Shown: positions 8,933-18,385, counted from the first letter of the stretch. The stretch: DNA of 64,000 bases from Denitrovibrio acetiphilus DSM 12809 (GCF_000025725.1 NC_013943.1:1736001-1800000); one strand, 5' to 3'. Notes: generated by a model not told the origin, from the letters alone. Translations and numbers: made by a program.

Positions 8933-10927
8933 TTGAAGAGTGGATTCACAATCATCGAGCTGGCAATTGTCCTTCTTATCACAGGGGTACTGACTGCCGG
9001 CGGAATACGGATGATAAATGCAGGTCTTAACGTCAGCCGTTTCACTGCGACTAAAAATCAGGTCGAAGCTGTCATTAAAGAGATCAGCGAAAATGCCGCA
9101 ACAGCGCACAAAATTCCGGCAAACATCACCGAACTTTCTGAAATAGTCTCTCCGATAACAGACGACTTCGGAAACAGCCTAATTTACATAGCAGATGATA
9201 CATTATCATCAGACAGCATCTGCAATGCAGACAAAACTAATCTGCAAGTCAAAATATGCAGCGACCACCCATGCACATCATCCGAAATAATTGACAACGT
9301 GGCTTTCTTCGTAGCCAGTAACTCGCTAAACGGCTTAAAACAGATTGATGATTCAGCCAATATTATAAATTTATACAATGACTCCGTTACAGTAAACGGA
9401 AAAAGATATGACGACATTACAGGCTGGCTTACACTTGATTCTCTAAAAGGATTTGCAGCATGTGACAGCAGAAACTTAAGCATAATAGAAGACAAGCTTC
9501 CGCAGGTTCATACTATGTCAGATTATAATTACACCCTGCACCCAAAAGGTGGAAAGTCGCCGTATTTGTGGTGTGCCGAATCAACAGACGAAAGCATCCG
9601 TAAAAACTTTACCTTTGCAGGAGCAGACATCTATGATGCCGGAGAATGTGCCGGTAAACCCTACTCTGAAACCAGCATTCCGGAAATACGATCGTCCTAC
9701 AACACAGACGAATATAGCGAAAGTATCTTCCCTGCCGGAACGAAACTGCAAGTCTACCTGAAAGACAACAGCGGAACAAAAACGGATAAGCTTTATGTAC
9801 TCAGGATAGCAGAGGATTACCGTAAGCAGGAATATCTGCCCGGCGGTATGGAAGTTGTTCAGGGGGGAGAAATCAACGGGTTCGAAAGCTTTATGGATGA
9901 GCCGGACAAAAACGGAAACGGCAGCGATGACGATAAAACTGATTATTATATTGACCACGTTGAAAACGAGCTTAAACTTCTGCAAAACCACGACACAAAC
10001 GCAGTAACAGCCTTTTACGGGTGCGGTTCAGATGATCATCCTGCTGTTGCATGTCCGAAGTTCGGCAACAACGGTCTTCTCAGTACATATTTCACTGTGG
10101 AATACAGCAAAAAGACTAATTCATGGCGCATTCCTATGGGGTTCACATTCGCAGTTATCCGCAGCAGATACGAACGTGAAAACGGCACATCATTCACCAC
10201 CGAACGCGCAGCAGGGCAAACCCGAAGCGGACTGGGATACGGAGGAAGATGCCAAAGCTATGCAGACGGGATCCCTGGGGGAAACAGCTTTGCAGTGGAG
10301 TTTGACCTATATATGGACCGCTGTGAAAACGACATAAACAACAACCATATAGCCATAGACTCTTACGCTAAAATAAAAGACGACAACGGCAAATATTCCA
10401 GCTACGGAAATGTCGTTCATAAAACTTCTCACTCAGAAACACTGGACATATTTAATCAAGCATGTGTTAACTCAGGCTTAAGAGGTGCAGGGTGCTTTTA
10501 TGACAAAAGCAAAGATGCAATACCGAATAATTACGGCACTAATGACGCAAACCTCTTCGGTGTGCGCATTGAAGCTGTTTCAGGGTGTAATGAGGACGGA
10601 ACAGAGTGTAACCAAAAAACCGGTACAGAAAATCATATTTGTGTCTATATGTGGAAAGAGATGGTCGCCGATATGCGCCTTACCCCATCGCTGGAGGCAA
10701 GCATGACAGACGTAAGCAAATATTACGCCTATGATAAAGCAGTAAACGGTATTGAATACCCGATGGGAGAACCTGTCGTAATGGATTGTATAGAAGATGA
10801 TACAACCAGCAGAAACACTCTTGATTACATCAGGTTCGGCTTCACAACCGGAACACTGCAAAAAGGGAATAACGACTTCTTCTTTAAATTCTCCGACTTC
10901 AAGGCAGTAATCAGCGAATATAATTAA
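8933..10927 (+). CDS. Very large type IV pilin-like protein B (candidate tip adhesin)
   Basis: A 664-aa protein with leader MKSG cut before FTIIELAIVLLITGVL, a classic class III signal. The TTG at 8933 is chosen because GAGG lies 6 nt upstream and gives a normal short leader; an ATG at 8912 has no ribosome site. Domains: N-terminal pilin helix; a Cys-containing region shared with protein A (to about 215); a He_PIG-like segment (LPQVHTMSDYNYTLHPKGGK); then about 400 residues rich in Asn, Asp and Cys with no family I recognise. The size and C-terminal module suggest a minor pilin carrying an adhesive or ligand-binding domain, as in PilY- or PilD-dependent tip proteins. Its stop overlaps the convergent trmI stop by 4 nt. 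Confidence 0.82.
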   Translation: MKSGFTIIELAIVLLITGVLTAGGIRMINAGLNVSRFTATKNQVEAVIKEISENAATAHKIPANITELSEIVSPITDDFGNSLIYIADDTLSSDSICNADKTNLQVKICSDHPCTSSEIIDNVAFFVASNSLNGLKQIDDSANIINLYNDSVTVNGKRYDDITGWLTLDSLKGFAACDSRNLSIIEDKLPQVHTMSDYNYTLHPKGGKSPYLWCAESTDESIRKNFTFAGADIYDAGECAGKPYSETSIPEIRSSYNTDEYSESIFPAGTKLQVYLKDNSGTKTDKLYVLRIAEDYRKQEYLPGGMEVVQGGEINGFESFMDEPDKNGNGSDDDKTDYYIDHVENELKLLQNHDTNAVTAFYGCGSDDHPAVACPKFGNNGLLSTYFTVEYSKKTNSWRIPMGFTFAVIRSRYERENGTSFTTERAAGQTRSGLGYGGRCQSYADGIPGGNSFAVEFDLYMDRCENDINNNHIAIDSYAKIKDDNGKYSSYGNVVHKTSHSETLDIFNQACVNSGLRGAGCFYDKSKDAIPNNYGTNDANLFGVRIEAVSGCNEDGTECNQKTGTENHICVYMWKEMVADMRLTPSLEASMTDVSKYYAYDKAVNGIEYPMGEPVVMDCIEDDTTSRNTLDYIRFGFTTGTLQKGNNDFFFKFSDFKAVISEYN

Positions 10928-11772
10928 TCTTCAGCCGGCATTTCCTCTTCAGCAACATCATCAGCAGGCTCTTCAGGAGCTGCTTCTGCCACAGGTTTTC
11001 TTGTAACTTTACGGGCTTTGACTAAGAATGCGCTGTGGTTATATGTCCACATCTCCGGTCTGACAGAACGCCCGTCTATCTTCCATGGACGCTTGGTAAA
11101 CTCAAATGTCTCTATCTCTTCAAATATACCGGAAGATTTAAGGTTTTCAACAAAAGTAACAGCCTGAAGTATCGTCGGCAGATAGCCAACTATTATCCCG
11201 CCGTTGCGGAGACCGGTCTCGCAGTGTGTCACAACATGCCATGGCTCCGGCAGGTCGAGTATTATACGGTCAAACTCACCGTCTATACCTTCGTAGACAC
11301 TTCTGACCTCTATCTTATGGTTTTCAGCTTCTCCATAGAACTCCTGAATGAAGTCCGCAGCCTGTACCGCAAAGTCCTCTCTTATCTCATAGCTTATCAG
11401 CTCGCCTTTTCCGCCCATGGTGTTAAGTATCGCCATAGACATTGCACCCTGCCCCACACCGGACTCGAGCACACGCTGCCCTCCGCGGATATCACCCCAC
11501 ATAAGGATAGCGGCACTGTCTTTAGGATATATAATCTGTGCTTTGCGCTTGATGTTCATTACATAATCAGAATATGTTGGATAAAAAAACCTGTATCCAG
11601 GTCCTTTGGACGCATTAATGAAACATCCGTCCCCGCCCTCAACAATTGCACTGTGGTCAACATAACCGTACATGGCGGTAAACCTGCCCCCCTCTTTAAG
11701 CCTCAGAAGATGCCTCTTACCTTTCAATTCATCTACAGCAATACACAGCGAGCCGTATTCAAGTTTACTCAT
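10924..11772 (-). CDS. trmI: tRNA (adenine-58-N1)-methyltransferase TrmI
   Basis: Class I SAM methyltransferase of 282 aa that would make m1A58 in the tRNA T-loop. An N-terminal beta domain is followed by the SAM motif LESGVGQGA (102-110). The family signature DLPEPW is at 173-178, and a C-terminal KRPWKIDGRSVRPE segment follows. The last 25 residues form an acidic tail unlike the core. The ATG at 11772 overlaps the ttuA stop in ATGA, so translation is probably coupled. Last gene of ttuB-ttuA-trmI. Confidence 0.93.
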   Translation of the reverse strand: MSKLEYGSLCIAVDELKGKRHLLRLKEGGRFTAMYGYVDHSAIVEGGDGCFINASKGPGYRFFYPTYSDYVMNIKRKAQIIYPKDSAAILMWGDIRGGQRVLESGVGQGAMSMAILNTMGGKGELISYEIREDFAVQAADFIQEFYGEAENHKIEVRSVYEGIDGEFDRIILDLPEPWHVVTHCETGLRNGGIIVGYLPTILQAVTFVENLKSSGIFEEIETFEFTKRPWKIDGRSVRPEMWTYNHSAFLVKARKVTRKPVAEAAPEEPADDVAEEEMPAED

Positions 11773-12665
11773 TTCATTTTCTCCAGCATTTTGCAGAATG
11801 AACAGGTTTCGAGAAAACTCTCCATACCACAGACTGCGCAATTGTACATTTCTGTTTTTTCTTCACTGTCCGCACGGAACCTGTCGGCAACTGTGCGGAA
11901 AAACTCATTATAAAAATAATGTTTTGTCCCCGGCATATCTGATTCCAGACTGTTAAGGACACCTTTATAAAGCATAGATGTCGCACCCACACTTTTAGGG
12001 CACTCATCTGTTATATAGTCTATTCCGTTCATAAAGGCAAAGGCGCCTACTTCCAGCTCTGTGAGCCTTATCAGCGGTTTCACCTTCCTTTTGATATAGT
12101 CCCCTTCCTCCGGAAGATTAGGATCCATCTTGCTCAGGTATGCGGGGTCCCACTTAAGTACATTACCCAGAAGTCTGGCAGACTCATCGTCAAGGTTATG
12201 CCCTGTGGCAACAACATCAAAATTATTCTCGTATGCCACTTTATTGAAATAATACCGCTTTGCAATACCGCATATAGAACAGGCATGACGCTTTACACTT
12301 TTCTCAAGCAGCGGTATAGGGTGCCCCAGCTCTGTCAGGTTGACAATAACAGCTTTCAGCCCGAACTTCTCTGTAAATGCTTCAACTTTTCTAAGAGATT
12401 TCTCAGAATATTCGCCAATGCCGAGATTTATATACATTCCGGTTGTTTCATAGCCCATCTTGTGGAGCAGATACCAGAGGACGAGACTATCCTTACCGCC
12501 GGAGATACAGACCATTATTTTATCAGAGAAATCAAACATCTTATATTCTTTGATGCCTTTCTCTACCTGCTTTATAAAAAACTCGTTGAAATGTTCCTTA
12601 CAAAATGATGCATTATGTCTCCGGAGAGTAATCAGAGCCTTTTCACTGCATTTTCTGCACTTCAT
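11769..12665 (-). CDS. ttuA: tRNA-5-methyluridine-54 2-sulfurtransferase TtuA
   Basis: A 298-aa PP-loop ATPase that would replace the 2-oxygen of T54 in tRNA with sulfur. N-terminal zinc ligands are Cys3, Cys6, Cys22 and His25. The PP-loop SGGKDS is at 55-60. Cys129, Cys132 (CSIC) and Cys222 (DECPK) match the three cysteines that hold the [4Fe-4S] cluster of TtuA. A C-terminal zinc site has Cys276, Cys279, Cys288 and Cys291. TtcA lacks the two zinc ribbons, which favours TtuA. It overlaps its upstream neighbour (a ThiS-like carrier) and downstream neighbour (trmI) by 4 nt each. Confidence 0.92.
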   Translation of the reverse strand: MKCRKCSEKALITLRRHNASFCKEHFNEFFIKQVEKGIKEYKMFDFSDKIMVCISGGKDSLVLWYLLHKMGYETTGMYINLGIGEYSEKSLRKVEAFTEKFGLKAVIVNLTELGHPIPLLEKSVKRHACSICGIAKRYYFNKVAYENNFDVVATGHNLDDESARLLGNVLKWDPAYLSKMDPNLPEEGDYIKRKVKPLIRLTELEVGAFAFMNGIDYITDECPKSVGATSMLYKGVLNSLESDMPGTKHYFYNEFFRTVADRFRADSEEKTEMYNCAVCGMESFLETCSFCKMLEKMK

Positions 12666-12853
12666 CCGCCGCTCACCACTGAAATGATGCGGATTTCGTC
12701 ACCGTCATCTATTGTTATATCGGGAGTAAGGAGTTCATCCCCTTTCGCAACCAGAACCGCATTTTCGTTCAGTCCCAGTTCCTTAAGTATGTCTTTAACG
12801 CGTCTGCGCTTGCACTCTTTCACCTTTCCGTCAGGCATGTTGACAATAATCAT
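12662..12853 (-). CDS. ttuB: ThiS/MoaD-like sulfur carrier, probable TtuB
   Basis: A 63-aa beta-grasp protein ending in Gly-Gly (VVSGG), the tail that is adenylated and thiocarboxylated in sulfur carriers. Its position directly before ttuA, with an ATGA overlap, makes it the likely sulfur donor. The longer frame to 12925 is rejected because that stretch contains the promoter (TTGACA at its first codon). The activating E1-like enzyme (TtuC/MoeB type) is not in the window. Confidence 0.88.
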   Translation of the reverse strand: MIIVNMPDGKVKECKRRRVKDILKELGLNENAVLVAKGDELLTPDITIDDGDEIRIISVVSGG

Positions 12854-12895
12854 TTTTATATACGCTCTTTCCCCATGAACATTTGTTTCGTGATA

Positions 12896-12925
12896 ATTAC
12901 TAGATGAATAAGGTGAGTTTGTCAA
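12896..12925 (-). promoter_or_regulatory. Promoter of ttuB-ttuA-trmI
   Basis: Minus-strand TTGACA (12920-12925), then AGTAAT (12896-12901) after 18 nt. It lies about 43 nt before the ttuB start. Confidence 0.55.
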
Positions 12926-13251
12926 TTTATTTAGAAATATCAGATATTCTTATGAGTGCCATCAGAAAACTTATCAGCATAGTAAAACTATATCCTTCAC
13001 TATCAATCAAAATGAGTTAAACAGTTCATTCTTACCAGCAAATCGAAATCTAACCATTCGAAAGGTAAATACCTGATAAATTAATATAAAAAAACACTAA
13101 GATCCTTTCTTTATAGGGATATAAAATACCACATATTAACTTTATCCTTTATCAGCATTTTTCTCGCTTTTTTCTTCTTTTCTAATTTTTTACTTAACAA
13201 AAATCTTATAAAGTTATGCATCATGCCAGCATCAGCCTTATAAAACAACAA
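12926..13251. other. AT-rich intergenic region before the glutamate synthase promoter
   Basis: About 325 bases with no supported frame and no clear hairpin. It separates the divergent ttuB and glutamate synthase operons. Confidence 0.4.
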
Positions 13252-13280
13252 TTGACATTTATCACTTTATATCTTATAAG
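13252..13280 (+). promoter_or_regulatory. Promoter of the glutamate synthase operon
   Basis: TTGACA (13252-13257), exactly 17 nt, then TATAAG (13275-13280). This near-consensus sigma-70 promoter gives a leader of about 15 nt with GGAGGTGG before the ATG at 13301. Confidence 0.75.
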
Positions 13281-13300
13281 AAAAAAGTTGGAGGTGGATT

Positions 13301-14407
13301 ATGTGCCGAATAGGAGCTATCAAATCTAAAAATTACATTCACCCGTCCAAGGCCCTGACTCTCATGAGATCCATGCAGAAAGGACATGACAACTCCGGAT
13401 TTGCAATGGTGATGCAGGACCTTGGAGGAAGATTTGCGAACTACAAAGAGCTGCCGATACTTTCAATGGCATGCACTGACCAGGGGACAAAAATCGCAGA
13501 AGACATCCTGCACGATGCCGGTTTCTCCCGTATCATGCAATGGAACCCGGACATTAACCCAGAGGAAGACCTCGATATTGAGCCGATGCCTGTGTATATC
13601 TTTCAGGTTTTACATTACCCTAAAAGCTATAAATACGCGCCGGCTGAAGAGAAAGAAGAGCTCCTCGTTGAAACAAGACTGAAAATAAGAAAAGCTCTTG
13701 AAGAGACTGGTGACGGATATGTCTATTCTTTCTGGCCTGATGTGCTCACTCTGAAAGAGATAGGCGACCCCACAGATATCGGAACTTATTTCAACCTGTG
13801 GCAGGAAGATGAAGACTTCACAGCAAAAATCATCACCGCCCAGTGCCGTCAAAACACAAACTACGACATCGTACGCTACGCTGCTCACCCGTTCTTCCTT
13901 CAGGGGTATACCGCCCTCGCAAACGGAGAGAACACCTTCTATGAAAAGAATAAAAATATACAGAAAAGCCTCTACAGCGGGTATATAGGGTTCGAATCCG
14001 ACTCCCAGTGTTTTCTCTACACCCTGCACTATATCCACAAAAAGCTTAAATGGCCGCTCAGCTATTATAAGCACACCATAACCCCCCTGCCATTCGACGA
14101 AGCAGAGCAAAGGGAAGACAAAGAGATACTTAAAAGTATCCGTGCCGCTCTAGGCAACCTTGAGATCAACGGACCGAACACCATCATCGGTGTTCTCCCC
14201 GACGGAACACTTTTCAACACCTGCGACGCTAAGAAACTGCGTCCTGTTGTTATCGGGTGTACCGAAGACACTGCCGTTATTGCGTCAGAGGTAACAGGTC
14301 TGAACGAGATTCTGCCTGACAGAGACTGGTCAACAGACATATACACCAATGAACGTGAAACAGTAGTTATCACAAACGATCTGGAGGTGCAGAGATGGCA
14401 ACAATGA
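13301..14407 (+). CDS. Glutamate synthase glutaminase subunit (class II amidotransferase)
   Basis: A 368-aa N-terminal-nucleophile glutaminase corresponding to the first domain of GltB. The protein begins MCRIGAIKS, so Cys2 becomes the catalytic N-terminal nucleophile once Met is removed. Other class II features are GHDNSGFAM (about 29-37) and the FMN-domain-facing C-terminal beta segment IIGVLPDGT. Ammonia released from glutamine would pass to the next subunit. GGAGGTGG lies just before the ATG. It overlaps the next gene by 13 nt. First of three genes in a split, archaeal-type arrangement. Confidence 0.9.
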   Translation: MCRIGAIKSKNYIHPSKALTLMRSMQKGHDNSGFAMVMQDLGGRFANYKELPILSMACTDQGTKIAEDILHDAGFSRIMQWNPDINPEEDLDIEPMPVYIFQVLHYPKSYKYAPAEEKEELLVETRLKIRKALEETGDGYVYSFWPDVLTLKEIGDPTDIGTYFNLWQEDEDFTAKIITAQCRQNTNYDIVRYAAHPFFLQGYTALANGENTFYEKNKNIQKSLYSGYIGFESDSQCFLYTLHYIHKKLKWPLSYYKHTITPLPFDEAEQREDKEILKSIRAALGNLEINGPNTIIGVLPDGTLFNTCDAKKLRPVVIGCTEDTAVIASEVTGLNEILPDRDWSTDIYTNERETVVITNDLEVQRWQQ

Positions 14408-16035
14408 AGGTAAACAAAATCTCCAGAGATGATCTGGACTGGAAGATATCATACAGACCTGACAGGTGTACACTGTGCGGCAAATGCGTTGCTGCCTGCC
14501 CTTTCAAAGCTATCGAAGCGGGCGTTGAAAAACGTAGAAAGGTAGTTAGCGACCACCTAACACCTGAACCTAAAGTCGAGTTTAAGACTATCCCTGTCAT
14601 AAGACAGGTTGTTAACGAATATGAATTCTGCCGCGGATGCGGTATATGCGAAAGGGTCTGCCCGAATGAAGCGATAAACCCCGAGCGCAATCCTGACTCA
14701 CGTTTCGGCGCAAAATACCGTGCTACAGTAGCAGATCCATACAAAAGAGGCGGACGGGCAAACCTTGAAACAAGTGTTCGCACACTGGACAAGATCAGAG
14801 TTGGACGAATCTCTCAGATGACAGACCCGTCACTGGACGCACTGCGCCACACATTCGACATGCTTGCCCCCTTCGGACGTGTACTCCCCGCAGGGGAAAT
14901 GCCTTTCGAAATACAAAACGGCAAGCTCGTAATGAACGATGCCACACCAAAGGTAAACTGGATATACCCCATAGTCATAGGAGACATGTCGATAGGTGCT
15001 CTTTCATGGCGGATGTGGGAGGCTATGGCGATAGCTGTAGCGTATCTGAACGAAGAGTGCGGTATACCAATCCGCATGTGTTCAGGCGAAGGCGGTGTAC
15101 CTTCCCGACTGCTGAAATCAAAATACCTTAAATACACTATCCTTCAGGTGGCTTCCGGTCACTTCGGATGGAACCGTATCATAAACGCTATGCCCGAAAT
15201 GCAGGAACTTCCGGCCGGTGTACTCATAAAAATCGGTCAGGGTGCAAAACCGGGCGACGGCGGTCTTCTCCCTGCTAAAAAGGTTGCTCCGCACATTTCA
15301 GAAATCAGAGGCGTGCCGAAGGCTGACCTGCTTTCACCTCCTAACCATCAGGGGCTTTACTCCATCGAAGAAAGTGTTCAAAAGATGTTCCTCTCTTTCA
15401 ATGCAGCGTTTAAATTCGAGGTTCCCGTGTCTATCAAGGTAGCCGCAAGCTCAACCTCTGTATCAGTTTATAACAACCTGCTCCGTGACCCTTACAATAT
15501 CGTCGGCGGTTTCTTCCTTGACGGTATCAACGGCGGTACGGGCGCAGCAAATGAGATATCCCTCGACCACACAGGTCACCCTATCGTTTCCAAACTGCGT
15601 GACTGCTATAATGCGGCCGTTCATCAGGGGAAACAAGGTCAGATACCGCTTTGGGCGGCAGGTGGTCTTGGTCAGAACTGGAACCTCGCAGCGGACGCCT
15701 TTAAGATGATCGCACTCGGTGCGAACGGCGTCTTCACAGGTAAACTGATGCTTCAGCTTGCAGGCTGTGTAGGCAACGACCACGGGAAATGCAACGCATG
15801 CAACACCGGGCTCTGTCCTGTGGGCATATGCACACAAAACCCTTCTCTTGTTAAAAGGCTGGATATTGACAAAGTTGCTGAAGCGATAGTCAACTATTTC
15901 ATCGCCACTGACTACGAGCTTAAAAAGATGCTCGCTCCTATCGGCAACAGCTCACTACCTGTGGGGCGTTCAGACTGCCTCATAGCAGAAGACAAGGCAG
16001 TTGCAGACAGACTGAACATCCAGTACAGCTGTTAA
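14395..16035 (+). CDS. Glutamate synthase FMN/FeS synthase subunit
   Basis: A 546-aa central domain of glutamate synthase, which would aminate 2-oxoglutarate to glutamate. Two N-terminal ferredoxin motifs (CTLCGKCVAACP at about 22-33, and CRGCGICERVCP) are followed by the FMN barrel with IKIGQGAKPGDGG and the flavin/2-OG loop DGINGGTGAA. A Cys cluster near the C-terminus (CNACNTGLCPVGICTQ) matches the 3Fe-4S site of GltB. GGAGG lies 8 nt before the ATG, within the upstream gene. The added ferredoxin domain is typical of the split enzymes. Confidence 0.93.
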   Translation: MATMKVNKISRDDLDWKISYRPDRCTLCGKCVAACPFKAIEAGVEKRRKVVSDHLTPEPKVEFKTIPVIRQVVNEYEFCRGCGICERVCPNEAINPERNPDSRFGAKYRATVADPYKRGGRANLETSVRTLDKIRVGRISQMTDPSLDALRHTFDMLAPFGRVLPAGEMPFEIQNGKLVMNDATPKVNWIYPIVIGDMSIGALSWRMWEAMAIAVAYLNEECGIPIRMCSGEGGVPSRLLKSKYLKYTILQVASGHFGWNRIINAMPEMQELPAGVLIKIGQGAKPGDGGLLPAKKVAPHISEIRGVPKADLLSPPNHQGLYSIEESVQKMFLSFNAAFKFEVPVSIKVAASSTSVSVYNNLLRDPYNIVGGFFLDGINGGTGAANEISLDHTGHPIVSKLRDCYNAAVHQGKQGQIPLWAAGGLGQNWNLAADAFKMIALGANGVFTGKLMLQLAGCVGNDHGKCNACNTGLCPVGICTQNPSLVKRLDIDKVAEAIVNYFIATDYELKKMLAPIGNSSLPVGRSDCLIAEDKAVADRLNIQYSC

Positions 16036-16048
16036 GGAGGGGAAAGAT

Positions 16049-18385
16049 ATGGCTAATAAAACAGTAAAAATAGACGGTATTATAGACGGAAAAAGGATCT
16101 CCACTCAAAAGCTCCTTCATAACATATACGACAAGCTGGACGAAGGGGTTACAGAGTTTGATGTAATCGCATCTGGTCAGCACAATATCGGCGGCTCACT
16201 CTGGAACGCTGATGGAAAGACACTTAAATTTAAAGTGAAAAATCCTGGTCAGCGTGTGGGCTCTATGGGTATGCACGGCACAGAAATAGAGATCGAAGGC
16301 TCCGCCCCTGCGGATGTGGGCTGGCTTAACGCTGGTGCAAACATCGTGCTCAAAGGTGACGGCGGCGACACAACTGCACACTGCGCGGCAACAGGCAATA
16401 TTTATGTCGCAGGGCGCACGGGAACACGTTCCGGTGCGCTGATGAAAGACGATCCTAAATTCCCTGCCCCAGAGTTCTGGGTGCTGAAAAGTACAGGATC
16501 ATTCAGCTTTGAATTTATGGGCGGAGGCATAGGCATAATCTGCGGTCTCGGCTGCGAAGAGCTTGATTCTGTCATGGGAGACAGAAGCTGCGTCGGCATG
16601 GTGGGCGGTACAGTTTACTTCAGAGGTAAAGCAAAAGGGCTCTCAAAAGATGTATGGGTTATGGATCTTGACGCCAGTGATAAAGAATTTCTCACTCAGG
16701 GTCTGCCTGTATTCCTTGAAAAGATAGATAAGAAAGACGCTCTTAAAACACTCGCAGACATGAGCCAGTGGAAAAAAGTTGTCGCCAAGACATACGAAGA
16801 GCGCAAGATGAAGTCCCTGATGTCCATCAATGATTTCCGCATGGAAAGATGGGTCGAGGGGGGGATATTCGGTGACCTGATAGAGGAAGATTATTATGTT
16901 GCCGAATATGTCGAGACAGATAAACTCAGGCTGAAATACCCGGAATGGCAAAATGCACACTATTCTGCACCGTGTGAGTTCAACTGCCCTATATTTATCC
17001 CCACACAAAAACGTATCGCACTGCTTCGGCAGAACAAGTTGCAGGAAGCACTTGAGCTTGTTTTAGACTACAGCCCTTTCCCTGCTTCTGTCTGCGGTCA
17101 GGTCTGCCCTAATCTTTGTCAGGATATATGTTCACGTAAGCATATAGATATCCCTGTGAAGATAAAAGAACTTGGTCAGCTCTCCAAACAGGTTATAGCT
17201 AAAGGCTTTGATGTTAAACAGAAAAAAGAGAAAATAGCAATCATAGGTTCCGGCGGTGCAGGTCTTACTGCCGCATGGCATCTGCGTAAAATGGGTTATC
17301 AGGTGGAGGTATTCGAGCAGGACAGCGTCATAGGCGGCAAACTGAAACAGGTTATACCAACAGAGCGTCTTGCTGCTGATATACTCAAAACTGAGATAAA
17401 AAGGATACTGGACACTGGTGTTGAAGTGCATACAGAAACACTTGTCGACAAAAATAAATTTAAAGAGATAACTGCAAGCTTCGACGCTGTTGTTGTCGCT
17501 GTGGGTGCACACGTTCCGGTTGTAATTCCATTTGAAGGGCATGAAAAACTGGTCAAAGGACTCGACTTCCTCAAAGAAGTAAACAAGGGACTCAAACCAG
17601 AAGTCGGCGAAAAAGTTGTAGTTATAGGTGCGGGTAACGCCGCAATGGATGTTGTTATCGGTGCTTACGAAATGGGCGCCAAAGAAGTTACAGCTATAGA
17701 CATCCAGAAACCGGCAGCCTTTGAAAATGAAATAGAACACGCTAAAAAACTTGGCGCAAAAATACTCTGGCCACGCTATACGGAAAAAGTCACTGACGAA
17801 GGTGTTCTGCTTAAAGACGGCACAATGATCGAAGCTGATACTGTTATCATCTCTATCGGTGACAGACCTAACTTCGAGTTTCTCGACCGGAACTGGCTAA
17901 ACGAAAAGGGACTTGTGAAGATGAACGAGTATCTCCAGTGCGAAGGCGACGAAAAAGTTTTCATCACTGGCGACGCTATCAAGCAAGGACTTTTCACACA
18001 CGCTCTCGGTGACGGACGCAAAGCGGCTATCAACATAGACAGAATGATCTCAGGACGTAAACTAGACAACTTCGAGAAAGCTCCTGTCATCCCGCAGGAC
18101 AAAATAAAAGATGAATATTATCACCCCCTGAACGCCACCCGTGTGGCTGAGATGGAAGCAGGCGATGAGACCACACGCTGCATGAGCTGCGGTTTCTGCC
18201 GTGACTGTTCCTTCTGCCTGGAAGTCTGCCCGGAACAGGCAATCACCAGAACAGAAAATCCAGACGGTACTTTCGAATATCTGTCCAACCCGTCAAAATG
18301 TATCGGGTGCGGAATATGCGCCGGTGTCTGCCCTTGCGGAGTATGGACAATGCACGAAATGGTTGACAAGCTTATGGAGTCCTAA
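16049..18385 (+). CDS. Fusion of GltB GXGXG domain with GltD-like FAD/NAD(P)H and FeS domains
   Basis: A 778-aa protein. Residues 1-255 are the GXGXG beta-helix that closes the C-terminus of GltB (NVRG-type repeats such as GGGIGIICGLG). Residues about 300-390 hold the Cys-rich adaptor (CEFNCPIF, CGQVCPNLCQDIC). Residues about 390-700 carry the FAD motif GSGGAGLTAAWHL and the NAD(P) motif GAGNAAMDVVIG. The end has two ferredoxin motifs (CSFCLEVCP, CIGCGICAGVCP). It would take electrons from NAD(P)H and scaffold the synthase. AGGAGGGG precedes the ATG. Confidence 0.92.
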   Translation: MANKTVKIDGIIDGKRISTQKLLHNIYDKLDEGVTEFDVIASGQHNIGGSLWNADGKTLKFKVKNPGQRVGSMGMHGTEIEIEGSAPADVGWLNAGANIVLKGDGGDTTAHCAATGNIYVAGRTGTRSGALMKDDPKFPAPEFWVLKSTGSFSFEFMGGGIGIICGLGCEELDSVMGDRSCVGMVGGTVYFRGKAKGLSKDVWVMDLDASDKEFLTQGLPVFLEKIDKKDALKTLADMSQWKKVVAKTYEERKMKSLMSINDFRMERWVEGGIFGDLIEEDYYVAEYVETDKLRLKYPEWQNAHYSAPCEFNCPIFIPTQKRIALLRQNKLQEALELVLDYSPFPASVCGQVCPNLCQDICSRKHIDIPVKIKELGQLSKQVIAKGFDVKQKKEKIAIIGSGGAGLTAAWHLRKMGYQVEVFEQDSVIGGKLKQVIPTERLAADILKTEIKRILDTGVEVHTETLVDKNKFKEITASFDAVVVAVGAHVPVVIPFEGHEKLVKGLDFLKEVNKGLKPEVGEKVVVIGAGNAAMDVVIGAYEMGAKEVTAIDIQKPAAFENEIEHAKKLGAKILWPRYTEKVTDEGVLLKDGTMIEADTVIISIGDRPNFEFLDRNWLNEKGLVKMNEYLQCEGDEKVFITGDAIKQGLFTHALGDGRKAAINIDRMISGRKLDNFEKAPVIPQDKIKDEYYHPLNATRVAEMEAGDETTRCMSCGFCRDCSFCLEVCPEQAITRTENPDGTFEYLSNPSKCIGCGICAGVCPCGVWTMHEMVDKLMES

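Noticed and set aside
12662-12925. 87-aa form of the sulfur carrier
   Set aside because: The extension runs over the TTGACA promoter element and starts with TTG lacking a ribosome site.
17132-17740. 202-aa minus-strand frame inside the glutamate synthase operon
   Set aside because: Antisense to a well supported FAD/NAD domain; rich in Phe, Tyr and Cys, as expected of an antisense frame.
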